A stretch of DNA of 64,000 nt from Parapedobacter soli (lineage in GTDB: Bacteria > Bacteroidota > Bacteroidia > Sphingobacteriales > Sphingobacteriaceae). Position numbers and translations under genes: made by a program. Positions 52,525-59,735 of the stretch are shown in pieces. The notes beneath the pieces were generated by a model. That model was not told the DNA's origin, did not search any database, and saw only the letters and a list, made by a program, of their open reading frames with translations. Within the stretch, counting starts at the first letter, position 1. The number at the start of each line of letters is the position of its first letter. The stretch is from assembly GCF_025460835.1 (NCBI RefSeq), contig NZ_JAMXAY010000014.1, positions 28,421-92,420 of the forward strand, given 5' to 3'.

Positions 52525-54425
52525 AAGCGGTAACGTTAATGGTGCTGGCGGTACTGGGTAGCCTGAGGCCGGCAGCTGCGCAACCGGATTATGCGGTTGC
52601 ACATATTCCTGCCGCGTTGAAGAGCCGGGCCGATGCTGTGGTACGCTATGAGGAAATCGTGGTCGATATGCTTTCACCGACCAACGTGCGCTATCGTGTG
52701 GATCGTGCGGTCACCGTTTTCAATCCTTCGGGCGAAGAACGGGCGCGGTTGGTGATCCATTACGACAAGGCGACTGCTATAAAGCAGATTTCGGGGAGTG
52801 TATATGACGAGATGGGGTTCCAGTTGCGTAAATTTACCAAACGCGACTGCCGCGATGAGAGTGCGGTAAGCAATTTCTCCTTGTACGAAGACAGTCGGGT
52901 AAAGCATTTCCTTCCGGCGATGGCGGGCTATCCCTATACGGTGGCCTACAGTTACGAGGTGGTGCTGAAACAGAACCTGATTATCCCCGCATGGCGCCCC
53001 GAAGCCTACTGGGATGTGGCCGTGCAGCGTAGCCAATACACGTTTATCTGTGCGGAAGCTGATGAGGTAAGGATAAGCGCCACGAATTACGACGGCGAGC
53101 CGGTGCGTCGGTTAGATAAAGGGCGAAGGGCCCTCACCTGGGCTGTGGATAATCTGCCGGCGCGGCGTTATGAGCCTTATAGCCCCGATCCGGAAACTTA
53201 TAAGCCAATGGTTAGGATAGCGCCTGTGCATTTCGATTATTATAAACATCGCGGACAGTATTCCAACTGGGAGGAACTCGGCAACTGGATGTCTGGTGCA
53301 CTGCTCTCGGAGGGAACAGCGCTTCCCGCAAAAACAGTAGCGGAAGTAAAGGCGCTGGTGGGCGGGTTGGCAGGCGATCGGGAAAAGGCGGCGGAACTTT
53401 ACCGCTACATGCAACGTAAAACCCGCTACGTGAGCGTGCAGATCGGCATCGGTGGCTTCAGGCCGACGGCGGCGGCGGTGGTAGAGGGGCTTGGCTATGG
53501 CGACTGCAAGGGGCTGGTCAATTACATGCGTGCGCTGCTGGCGGTGGTAGATATCCCTTCCTATTATTGTGTAGTGGAGGCTGGCAACGCGAAGCGCGAC
53601 ATCCGGGCTGATTTTGCCAGTATGGACCAGGGGAACCACGTAATCCTGTGCGTGCCGTTTGATCAGGACACGGTTTGGTTGGAATGCACCAGCCAGCGGC
53701 TGCCGTTCGGCTTTCTGGGGTCGTTTACGGACGATCGGACTGTTTGGGCCTGTATGCCCGAAGGAGGCAGGCTACTGCGGACACCGGCCTACGCTGCGCC
53801 TGTAAGTACGCAGGAACGGCATGCTGACCTGCAACTGGCTGAGGATGGCACCCTGTCTGGCCACATGCGTACCATCTTCTCGGGTGGGCAGTATGATAAC
53901 CACCTCGATATTGCTGAAAGCAGCGGTACCGGGCAAGTGAAGTTGTTGAAGGCTGCTTATGATGTTGACCACATCGGCTTTGAGCATATCGATTACCAGA
54001 AACAGGAGGGTGATTCCCCTACACTCGCAGAAAGCTTGGATATCACGATGCCACGTTATGCTCCGTCAAGTGGCAACCAGGCATTTCTATTGCCCAATAT
54101 TTTTAATAAACAGTTTAGCATGCCTAATTTAAACAATAGAAAACAAGATGTTTATGTGAACAGGGGATATACCGATGAAGATCACTTTACCTATACACTG
54201 CCGACAGGTTATACCGTGGTGGGTGGGCCGTGGGATATTACGCTAAATAGTCCTTTCGGCTGCTATGAACTCACGATGGAGCAGGAGGGTGACCAGCTTT
54301 CTTATCGGCGGCGACTGGTGTTGAAAGGGGGTACTTATCCGGCCGAGCGTTATGCGGAATTGTGTAAATTCATCAACGACGTCAGCGTGTTTGACCATCG
54401 CAAGGTGGTATTTACTAAAAAATAA
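52521..54425 (+). CDS. DUF3857 transglutaminase-like protein, catalytic cysteine present
   Basis: 634 residues. The start overlaps the previous stop by four bases, so translation is coupled. Signal peptide MVLAVLGSLRPAAAQ. DUF3857 domain (about 45-220), then a transglutaminase fold with the likely nucleophile Cys near 329 in GLGYGDCKGLVNYMRALLA and the His in QGNHVILCVPFDQDTVWLEC. A C-terminal beta-rich region follows (TLNSPFGCYELTMEQEGDQLSYRRRL). The product should act in the periplasm or on the surface; substrates of this group are not well known. Ends five bases from the convergent M1 peptidase. Confidence 0.86.
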   Translation: MKAVTLMVLAVLGSLRPAAAQPDYAVAHIPAALKSRADAVVRYEEIVVDMLSPTNVRYRVDRAVTVFNPSGEERARLVIHYDKATAIKQISGSVYDEMGFQLRKFTKRDCRDESAVSNFSLYEDSRVKHFLPAMAGYPYTVAYSYEVVLKQNLIIPAWRPEAYWDVAVQRSQYTFICAEADEVRISATNYDGEPVRRLDKGRRALTWAVDNLPARRYEPYSPDPETYKPMVRIAPVHFDYYKHRGQYSNWEELGNWMSGALLSEGTALPAKTVAEVKALVGGLAGDREKAAELYRYMQRKTRYVSVQIGIGGFRPTAAAVVEGLGYGDCKGLVNYMRALLAVVDIPSYYCVVEAGNAKRDIRADFASMDQGNHVILCVPFDQDTVWLECTSQRLPFGFLGSFTDDRTVWACMPEGGRLLRTPAYAAPVSTQERHADLQLAEDGTLSGHMRTIFSGGQYDNHLDIAESSGTGQVKLLKAAYDVDHIGFEHIDYQKQEGDSPTLAESLDITMPRYAPSSGNQAFLLPNIFNKQFSMPNLNNRKQDVYVNRGYTDEDHFTYTLPTGYTVVGGPWDITLNSPFGCYELTMEQEGDQLSYRRRLVLKGGTYPAERYAELCKFINDVSVFDHRKVVFTKK

Positions 54426-54430
54426 CGTAG

Positions 54431-56086
54431 CTATTCGACCAGCACACCAATGTAGAAGTTGAACGTGTCTACCTCCAGGTTGTCGCGCGTAAGTCCCGTG
54501 ATGCCGACGGGCGTAAATTGCCGCTTGGGTTGGATAAACTGATAGGTGCCTCCTTTGGTGCGCGCGCGTACCGGCATGTCGAAATCCTGCGCGTCGGCAA
54601 TCCAGCGGCAGAATGCCCTGCCATCTTCCGAGAACGTAAATTCGAGGGTGGGGATGCTGGCGTGGCGTACGTATTGCGCATACAGTTGTGACAGGTTTTT
54701 CCCCGATTGTTCACTGATGTAGTTTACGATATCGCCGTAGTCTACCGTGCTATGGTAGAACTTTCGGTTGAGGCCCCTCAGTATCTGCCGCCACTTCTCG
54801 TCATCATCGATGATGGTTCGTACCATGTTGTGCAACACTCCGCCTTTGTTGTACATGTCGACTGAGCCTTCATTATTCACGTGATAGTGGCCAATCATGG
54901 GTGCTAGGTTCTGGATGCTACGGCGGTTGCCGTGTATGTATTCCTGGCCTGCACGTTTGCCGAAATGGTATTCGATATACAGCGATTCGGAGTAGTTTGT
55001 GAAACTCTCATGTATCCACATATCGGCCAAATCGTTAGACGTTATACTGTTGCCAAACCATTCGTGCCCGGATTCGTGGATGATGATGAAGTCCCATTTT
55101 TCGCCCCAGCCCGTATCCGATCCGTCGCGGCCTAAGTAGCCGTTTTGGTATTTGTTTCCGTAGGCAATAGCACTCTGGTGTTCCATGCCTAGATGGGCAG
55201 TTTCGACCAGCTTATACCCGTCGTCATAGAATGGATAAGGACCGAACCAATGTTCGAATGCCCGGAGCATTGGCTTGACATTGGCGGCGAAGTGCGGTTT
55301 AGCCTTGCTTTCATTTTCGCGCAGCACCCAATAATCTAGATCGAGTATACCCTTTTCGCCATGGAATGTATCGGCGAAATGTACATAGTCGCCGATGTTG
55401 GCGGCAATGTTGTAGTTGTTTATCGGGTTGCTCACAAACCAATTGAAGCGGGTGTAACCATCACCGAGGTCTTCGCTGCCCCGGAACCTGCCGTTAGATA
55501 CGTTGGTTAATCCGTTGGGAACGCTGATGCTGATGAGCATGCTGTCCACTTCGTCCGACTGGTGGTCTTTATTGGGCCACCAAACGCTGGCACCGAGGCC
55601 CTGGCAGGCGGTGGCAATCCAGTGTTTCCCGTTGCTATCTTTCTTGAAATCGAATCCGCCATCCCATGGCGCCCGTTTGGCCTGTAGGGGATAGCCCGAG
55701 TAGAACACCGTAAACGAATCTGATTGGCCCGCGTTCATGACCTTCGGAAAATCGATAAAGACGGCGTTGTACTCCCGGGTGAAGGGCAATTGTTGCCCAC
55801 GGTACACGATGCTATCGATACGAAGGTTATCAAATAGGTCAACTTGCAGGCGATTGAAATCGTTTACGGCCGTAAATGCAAACAAATTGGAGCCTGCGAT
55901 GTGTCGCCTATCGGGGTCTATGCGCACATCGAGATGGTAATAGTTGACGTCATAACACGTACGCAATGGCGTGAGCCGGCCACGCAGTGAGTCGGCCCGG
56001 CTAAATAGCTCGCGGGCTTTGAGTAGTTGGGCGTGGCTATCTGCAGCCGCAGTAATCAATAAGATAAGTACGATTAGGTGCCTCAT
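54431..56086 (-). CDS. M1 family zinc aminopeptidase
   Basis: 551 residues from the ATG at 56084-56086, which begins a Sec signal peptide (LIVLILLITAAADSHAQ); the longer frame upstream is unrelated. Gluzincin motif HESGHEWFG near residue 338 with the third ligand in WIHESFTNYSE, and GMEHQSAIAYG in place of the GAMEN substrate loop. Beta-sandwich N-domain from about 35 to 235 (YYHLDVRIDPDRRHIAGSN). The C-terminal armadillo-like domain is absent, as in short bacterial M1 enzymes. Trims N-terminal residues from peptides in the periplasm. Seven bases after the aminopeptidase P-like gene. Confidence 0.94.
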   Translation of the reverse strand: MRHLIVLILLITAAADSHAQLLKARELFSRADSLRGRLTPLRTCYDVNYYHLDVRIDPDRRHIAGSNLFAFTAVNDFNRLQVDLFDNLRIDSIVYRGQQLPFTREYNAVFIDFPKVMNAGQSDSFTVFYSGYPLQAKRAPWDGGFDFKKDSNGKHWIATACQGLGASVWWPNKDHQSDEVDSMLISISVPNGLTNVSNGRFRGSEDLGDGYTRFNWFVSNPINNYNIAANIGDYVHFADTFHGEKGILDLDYWVLRENESKAKPHFAANVKPMLRAFEHWFGPYPFYDDGYKLVETAHLGMEHQSAIAYGNKYQNGYLGRDGSDTGWGEKWDFIIIHESGHEWFGNSITSNDLADMWIHESFTNYSESLYIEYHFGKRAGQEYIHGNRRSIQNLAPMIGHYHVNNEGSVDMYNKGGVLHNMVRTIIDDDEKWRQILRGLNRKFYHSTVDYGDIVNYISEQSGKNLSQLYAQYVRHASIPTLEFTFSEDGRAFCRWIADAQDFDMPVRARTKGGTYQFIQPKRQFTPVGITGLTRDNLEVDTFNFYIGVLVE

Positions 56087-56093
56087 TTTTAAG

Positions 56094-57497
56094 TTACTGA
56101 CCAGTTTCTGTCCGTATTTGTTCAATATCGGCCACCGTTTTAGCCAACGGCTTGCCCAGTATACGGTGGCCGTTTGCGGTGATGAGTACATCATCCTCTA
56201 CGCGGATACCCCCGAAATCCCTGAATGTTTCGACCTTACTATAATCAATGAATTGGGTAAGTTTGTTTTCCGCTTTCCATAGATCTATGAGTTCGGGTAT
56301 GAAGTACAGGCCTGGCTCCACTGTAAGTACGTAGCCGGCTTCCAGCTGCTTACCCAGACGGAGCGATTTGAGGCCGAAGGTGCCGGTGTCTTTACGCAGG
56401 GTGTCGCTGTAGCCTACGTATTGTTCGCCGAGGTCTTCCATATCGTGTACATCGAGTCCCATCATGTGCCCGGTACCACATTGAAAGAATAGGGTGTGTG
56501 CCCCTGCAGCCACGGCTTCGTCGGTGTCGCCACGCATCAGACCCAACGATTTAAGCCCATCGGTAAGCATTCGGCACGCGTGGAGGTGGATGTCGAGGTA
56601 ACGGACGCCGGGTTTTAATGCAGCTGTTGCCGATTCCAACGCATTCAACACGATATCATAAACCTCTTTTTGCAGCGGTGTGAATGTTTTTCCAGCGGGA
56701 AAGGTGCGTGTGAGATCGCCTGCGTAACCCATCGCTGTTTCTGCTCCCGAGTCGTTGAGTACCAGGTCGCCCTCCTGCAGCACATTTCCATGGTAGTGGT
56801 TGTGTAATACCTCACCGCGCACGGAGAGGATGGTGGGGTAGGCGAGGGCTCCGCCAGCCTGCTGCGCCACTTGCTGTATCGCTGCTGCTATATGTTGCTC
56901 GGTCATACCCGGCTTTGCTAGCCGCATTGCAGTAAGGTGCATCTCCACGCTGGTATTTACCGCCCGTTCAATTTCGGCGACTTCTTCTTCCGATTTGACG
57001 GAACGTTGCGCTACGACAGCTTTGATAAGTTCCACAGACGCAGCTCCCGTAAGCTGTTCGATGGGAATCCCGGTTAGCTGCGTCAACTTGATGAGGTTGG
57101 CATGCCTGTAAGGAGGCAGAAAGTGAACGGGACGGCCGTTGTCCATCGCTTCCAAAAGGGTTGCAGCTAGCCTTTTTGTCGGCTGCGTTTCCGAAACACC
57201 GGCTTTGGCCGCTTTTTCCTTCAGCGTTTCCAGTCGGCCCATCCAGATGATATCATCGATTGTCATTTCATCGCCGAAAATGGTGGCGGTGTTTTCGTCG
57301 ATGTCTATAATGGCTGCCAGTCCCGGCGTGGCGATGCCAAAATAGTAGAGGAAGGTACTGTCTTGCCGGAAAGGGTAGGTGTTATCCCTGAAATTGATAG
57401 AGGCTTCGCCGTTGCCCATCAGTAGAATAATTCCGTTGGAAACGTTCTCCTGCAGCGCCCTCCTACGCGAGCGGTAGGTTTGTGTGCTAAACATCAT
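56094..57497 (-). CDS. Xaa-Pro aminopeptidase (aminopeptidase P family)
   Basis: 467 residues from the ATG at 57495-57497; the open frame extends upstream without homology. Creatinase N-terminal domain (QDSTFLYYFGIATPGLAAIID) and a pita-bread metallopeptidase with its five metal ligands: NDSGAE, GYAGDLTRTF, GTGHMMGLDVHD, TVEPG and GIRVEDD. Releases the N-terminal residue next to proline. The first Met choice removes the N-terminal extension and leaves no signal peptide, so the enzyme is cytoplasmic, unlike its operon partner. Seven bases before the M1 peptidase. Confidence 0.95.
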   Translation of the reverse strand: MMFSTQTYRSRRRALQENVSNGIILLMGNGEASINFRDNTYPFRQDSTFLYYFGIATPGLAAIIDIDENTATIFGDEMTIDDIIWMGRLETLKEKAAKAGVSETQPTKRLAATLLEAMDNGRPVHFLPPYRHANLIKLTQLTGIPIEQLTGAASVELIKAVVAQRSVKSEEEVAEIERAVNTSVEMHLTAMRLAKPGMTEQHIAAAIQQVAQQAGGALAYPTILSVRGEVLHNHYHGNVLQEGDLVLNDSGAETAMGYAGDLTRTFPAGKTFTPLQKEVYDIVLNALESATAALKPGVRYLDIHLHACRMLTDGLKSLGLMRGDTDEAVAAGAHTLFFQCGTGHMMGLDVHDMEDLGEQYVGYSDTLRKDTGTFGLKSLRLGKQLEAGYVLTVEPGLYFIPELIDLWKAENKLTQFIDYSKVETFRDFGGIRVEDDVLITANGHRILGKPLAKTVADIEQIRTETGQ

Positions 57498-57629
57498 GGG
57501 TATAAAGGTACTAAAAAGCTGGATGTCGTCTAACCGTTTTTTGTTGAAAAGTTTGTGGAAAATAATCCAAACTTCTTCGCGCGCGGAGTTGTTATAAATC
57601 AATAGCAAGTCGGGCATGCACGTATACGG

Positions 57630-58079
57630 ATGAAAACTTTACTATTCACGAAAGAAATTGATGCGACAGCCCAGAAAGTCTGGGACACGCTTTGGAATCC
57701 AGCCACCTATTCAAAATGGACGAACGCTTTCAATCCGGATGACCCGGTAGGCGGGTTTATGCAAACGGATTGGCAAATAGGAGGTAAAACGTTATTTCTA
57801 GATAGCAGCGGCAGCGGAATGGTCACCACCATTAAATCCATAGACGAACCTTATGAACTGGTGTTTGAGCATTTGGGCGAAATGACGGATGAGCGGGAGG
57901 ATATAACGAGTGGAGGAGTAAAATCTTGGGCCGGATTATTGGAAGAGTATTATCTCACCGAACAAAACGGCATCACTACGCTCCGCGCTTCCGTGCAAAC
58001 GCCAGACGAGGGGATGGAGGCGATGGACCGCGGGTTTACCGAAGGACTGGAAGAAGTGAAGCGGCTCGCTGAGCAATAA
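57630..58079 (+). CDS. SRPBCC (AHSA1-like) protein
   Basis: 149 residues of the START/Bet v 1 fold: LFTKEIDATAQKVWDTLWNPATYSKWTNAFNP at the start, GSGMVTTIKSIDEPYELVFEH in the middle, and a long C-terminal helix (AMDRGFTEGLEEVKRLAE). No signal peptide. The family binds small hydrophobic ligands or acts as an Hsp90 co-chaperone homologue; neither can be assigned. Alone, divergent from the aminopeptidase P gene and 110 bases before the ArsR operon, which contains another SRPBCC protein. Confidence 0.88.
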   Translation: MKTLLFTKEIDATAQKVWDTLWNPATYSKWTNAFNPDDPVGGFMQTDWQIGGKTLFLDSSGSGMVTTIKSIDEPYELVFEHLGEMTDEREDITSGGVKSWAGLLEEYYLTEQNGITTLRASVQTPDEGMEAMDRGFTEGLEEVKRLAEQ

Positions 58080-58147
58080 ACAATACCGAAAATCTACCTC
58101 GGAGCAGATCAATCTGCCGTTAACCATAAAATGTCAAATAAAATTTG

Positions 58148-58192
58148 TGTAGTTAAATAGCTACATTTATATTTGTAGCCAAATAGCTTCAT
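58148..58192 (+). promoter_or_regulatory. Operator-promoter of the ArsR operon: two 19-base direct repeats around a -7 box
   Basis: TGTAGTTAAATAGCTACAT (58148-58166) and TGTAGCCAAATAGCTTCAT (58174-58192) match at 16 of 19 bases with a 26-base period. Each is itself a dyad built on TGTAG and CTACA. Between them lies TATATTTG (58168-58175), a perfect -7 box. The second copy contains the first two bases of the ArsR start codon. Binding would block initiation, so negative autoregulation is likely. Confidence 0.75.
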
Positions 58193-58514
58193 GATGAAAT
58201 TAAGACGCGATGTATTTCAGGCAATAGCCGACCCGACAAGGAGGGCTATCCTCTTGTTGGTTACCACGCAGGCAATGACGGCAGGGGCGATAGCCTCAAA
58301 TTTTGATACAGCCAGGCCGACGGTTTCCAAGCATCTACAAATATTGACGGCATGTGATTTACTAGAACAGGAGCAAAGGGGACGGGAAGTCTATTATCAT
58401 TTAAATCCGGAAAAAATGAAAGAGATAGCCGATTTCCTAGAACCCTTCCGGAAAATGTGGGACGACCGGTTCAATAAATTGGAATCTGTTATGAAAAAAT
58501 CTATAACCAACTAA
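58191..58514 (+). CDS. ArsR family winged-helix repressor
   Basis: 107 residues. A classic ArsR winged helix: [18 protein letters not shown], then [32 protein letters not shown] with the recognition helix and wing. No Cys pair for metal sensing is present, so it may be of the SdpR or ligand-independent type that often travels with SRPBCC proteins. First gene of a four-gene run; the next gene starts one base after its stop. The repeats in its promoter suggest it controls its own operon. The ATG at 58194 is an alternative start. Confidence 0.92.
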   Translation: MMKLRRDVFQAIADPTRRAILLLVTTQAMTAGAIASNFDTARPTVSKHLQILTACDLLEQEQRGREVYYHLNPEKMKEIADFLEPFRKMWDDRFNKLESVMKKSITN

Positions 58515-58515
58515 G

Positions 58516-58980
58516 ATGGAACGGAAAACAAAAATCAATGCCGAAGAAGGCAAACAGGAATTGACGATAACTCGGGAGTTTGATCTGCCTTTGGCATTGC
58601 TCTTTAAGGCCTACGAGGAACCGGAATTTATTGAGCAATGGATGGGAACAAAAGTGTTGAAACTGGAAAACAAAAAGCATGGCTCGTATTTGTTTGAGAC
58701 TTCACACCAGGGAAATGTGATGTTTCGCGCCAATGGCACCATACACGAATTTATTCCGAACCAAACGATTATACGGACGTTTGAGATGGAAAATTCGGAA
58801 ATCGGCGTTCAGCTGGAATTTTTGGAGTTTGAGCAATTGACGGAGCAGACAAGTAGGTTGACGATGCAGGTTATTTACCGGTCTGTGGAACACCGGGCCA
58901 TACAATTGAAAATGCCATTTGCATACGGCCTGAATATGGCGCATGATCAACTGCAGCAAGTGATGACTAACTTAATATAA
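58516..58980 (+). CDS. SRPBCC (AHSA1-like) protein of the ArsR operon
   Basis: 154 residues, START/Bet v 1 fold: TITREFDLPLALLFKAYEEPEFIEQWMG at the N-terminus, GSYLFETSHQGNVMFRANGTIHEFIPNQTIIRTFEM in the centre, and a final helix (YGLNMAHDQLQQVMTNL). ArsR-SRPBCC pairs are frequent and are thought to sense or detoxify a hydrophobic compound. It lies one base after the ArsR stop and six before the DoxX gene. A paralogue in type, not a close copy, is at 57630. Confidence 0.93.
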   Translation: MERKTKINAEEGKQELTITREFDLPLALLFKAYEEPEFIEQWMGTKVLKLENKKHGSYLFETSHQGNVMFRANGTIHEFIPNQTIIRTFEMENSEIGVQLEFLEFEQLTEQTSRLTMQVIYRSVEHRAIQLKMPFAYGLNMAHDQLQQVMTNLI

Positions 58981-58986
58981 CTTGAT

Positions 58987-59373
58987 ATGTCGAAAAAAAA
59001 TAAAATCATCTATTGGGTGGCAACCCTATTCTTATCGCTGGGAATGCTAGCAGGTGGAATCCAACAAATGCTTCAGATTGGCGGCTATAATGAGATTGTA
59101 ACCCGGTTGGGGTATCCGCTTTACATGCTATCCATTATAGGTGTTTGGAAAATATTAGGAGTGGTGGCCATCCTATTGCCCGGATTTCCCCTGGTAAAAG
59201 AATGGGCGTATGCAGGCTTTTTCTTTGTGATGACGGGGGCTGCAATTTCCCACGTCGTTATGAAGGAGCCATTTGTTGAAGTCGTGCCTTCATTGACACT
59301 GCTCACGGCCATTGTTGTTTCGTGGTATTTCAGGCCCGCAAGCCGGAAAATAGCCGCAACTCAAATGAGTTAA
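58987..59373 (+). CDS. DoxX family inner-membrane protein
   Basis: 128 residues with four hydrophobic helices (WVATLFLSLGMLAGGIQQ, MLSIIGVWKILGVVAILLPG, YAGFFFVMTGAAISHVV, LTLLTAIVVSWYF). The LGVVAILLPGFPLVKEWAYAGFFFVMTGA block is typical of DoxX-like proteins found with ArsR and SRPBCC genes. Inner membrane. The family is associated with oxidative or thiol stress, but the mechanism is not known for this type. Co-transcribed with its neighbours. Confidence 0.92.
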   Translation: MSKKNKIIYWVATLFLSLGMLAGGIQQMLQIGGYNEIVTRLGYPLYMLSIIGVWKILGVVAILLPGFPLVKEWAYAGFFFVMTGAAISHVVMKEPFVEVVPSLTLLTAIVVSWYFRPASRKIAATQMS

Positions 59374-59386
59374 TAGATTAAAACAA

Positions 59387-59665
59387 ATGACAGACATAGC
59401 GATTGAAGAAGGAGTGGTTCATGAGGTGCCGGGCGATTTGGAAAAAGCACTACGCTCCAACGCGGAACTATTGGAAAAATGGAACAAGTTAACGCCGCTG
59501 GCCCGCAACGAATGGATTTGCTGGACAACGATTGTGAAACAGGAAAAAACACGGGCAGAACATATAAAGCGATTGGGTGAAGATATCGTTGGCGGCAAGA
59601 AACGCCCTTGCTGCTGGCCCGGATGCCCACACCGGCGTCCCAATGCTCAAAAATGGTTCAAATAG
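59387..59665 (+). CDS. YdeI/OmpD-associated family protein, short form
   Basis: 92 residues. The core LEKALRSNAELLEKWNKLTPLARNEWICWTTIVKQEKTRAEHIKRLGEDIVGGKKRPCCWPGCPHR is the C-terminal domain of YdeI/OmdA proteins, which protect against bacteriocins or peptides in enterics. Here only that domain is present, a form seen widely. Thirteen bases after the DoxX gene; last of the ArsR operon. The Cys-Cys-Trp-Pro-Gly-Cys stretch near the end could bind a metal, which is inference. Confidence 0.88.
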   Translation: MTDIAIEEGVVHEVPGDLEKALRSNAELLEKWNKLTPLARNEWICWTTIVKQEKTRAEHIKRLGEDIVGGKKRPCCWPGCPHRRPNAQKWFK

Positions 59666-59735
59666 TGTAAGCCAATCGGGGTAATAAAACGCCGTTTGTA
59701 CCTGAGTCGCGAATGAATCCCGGTGGAAGGAACCG

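Noticed and set aside
53112..53639. A 175-codon minus-strand frame inside the second DUF3857 gene
   Set aside because: Antisense to a well-supported coding region, without recognisable motifs.
59387..59665. YdeI-type gene as a truncated pseudogene
   Set aside because: Stand-alone short forms of this domain are common, the frame is intact, and it has proper spacing in the operon.
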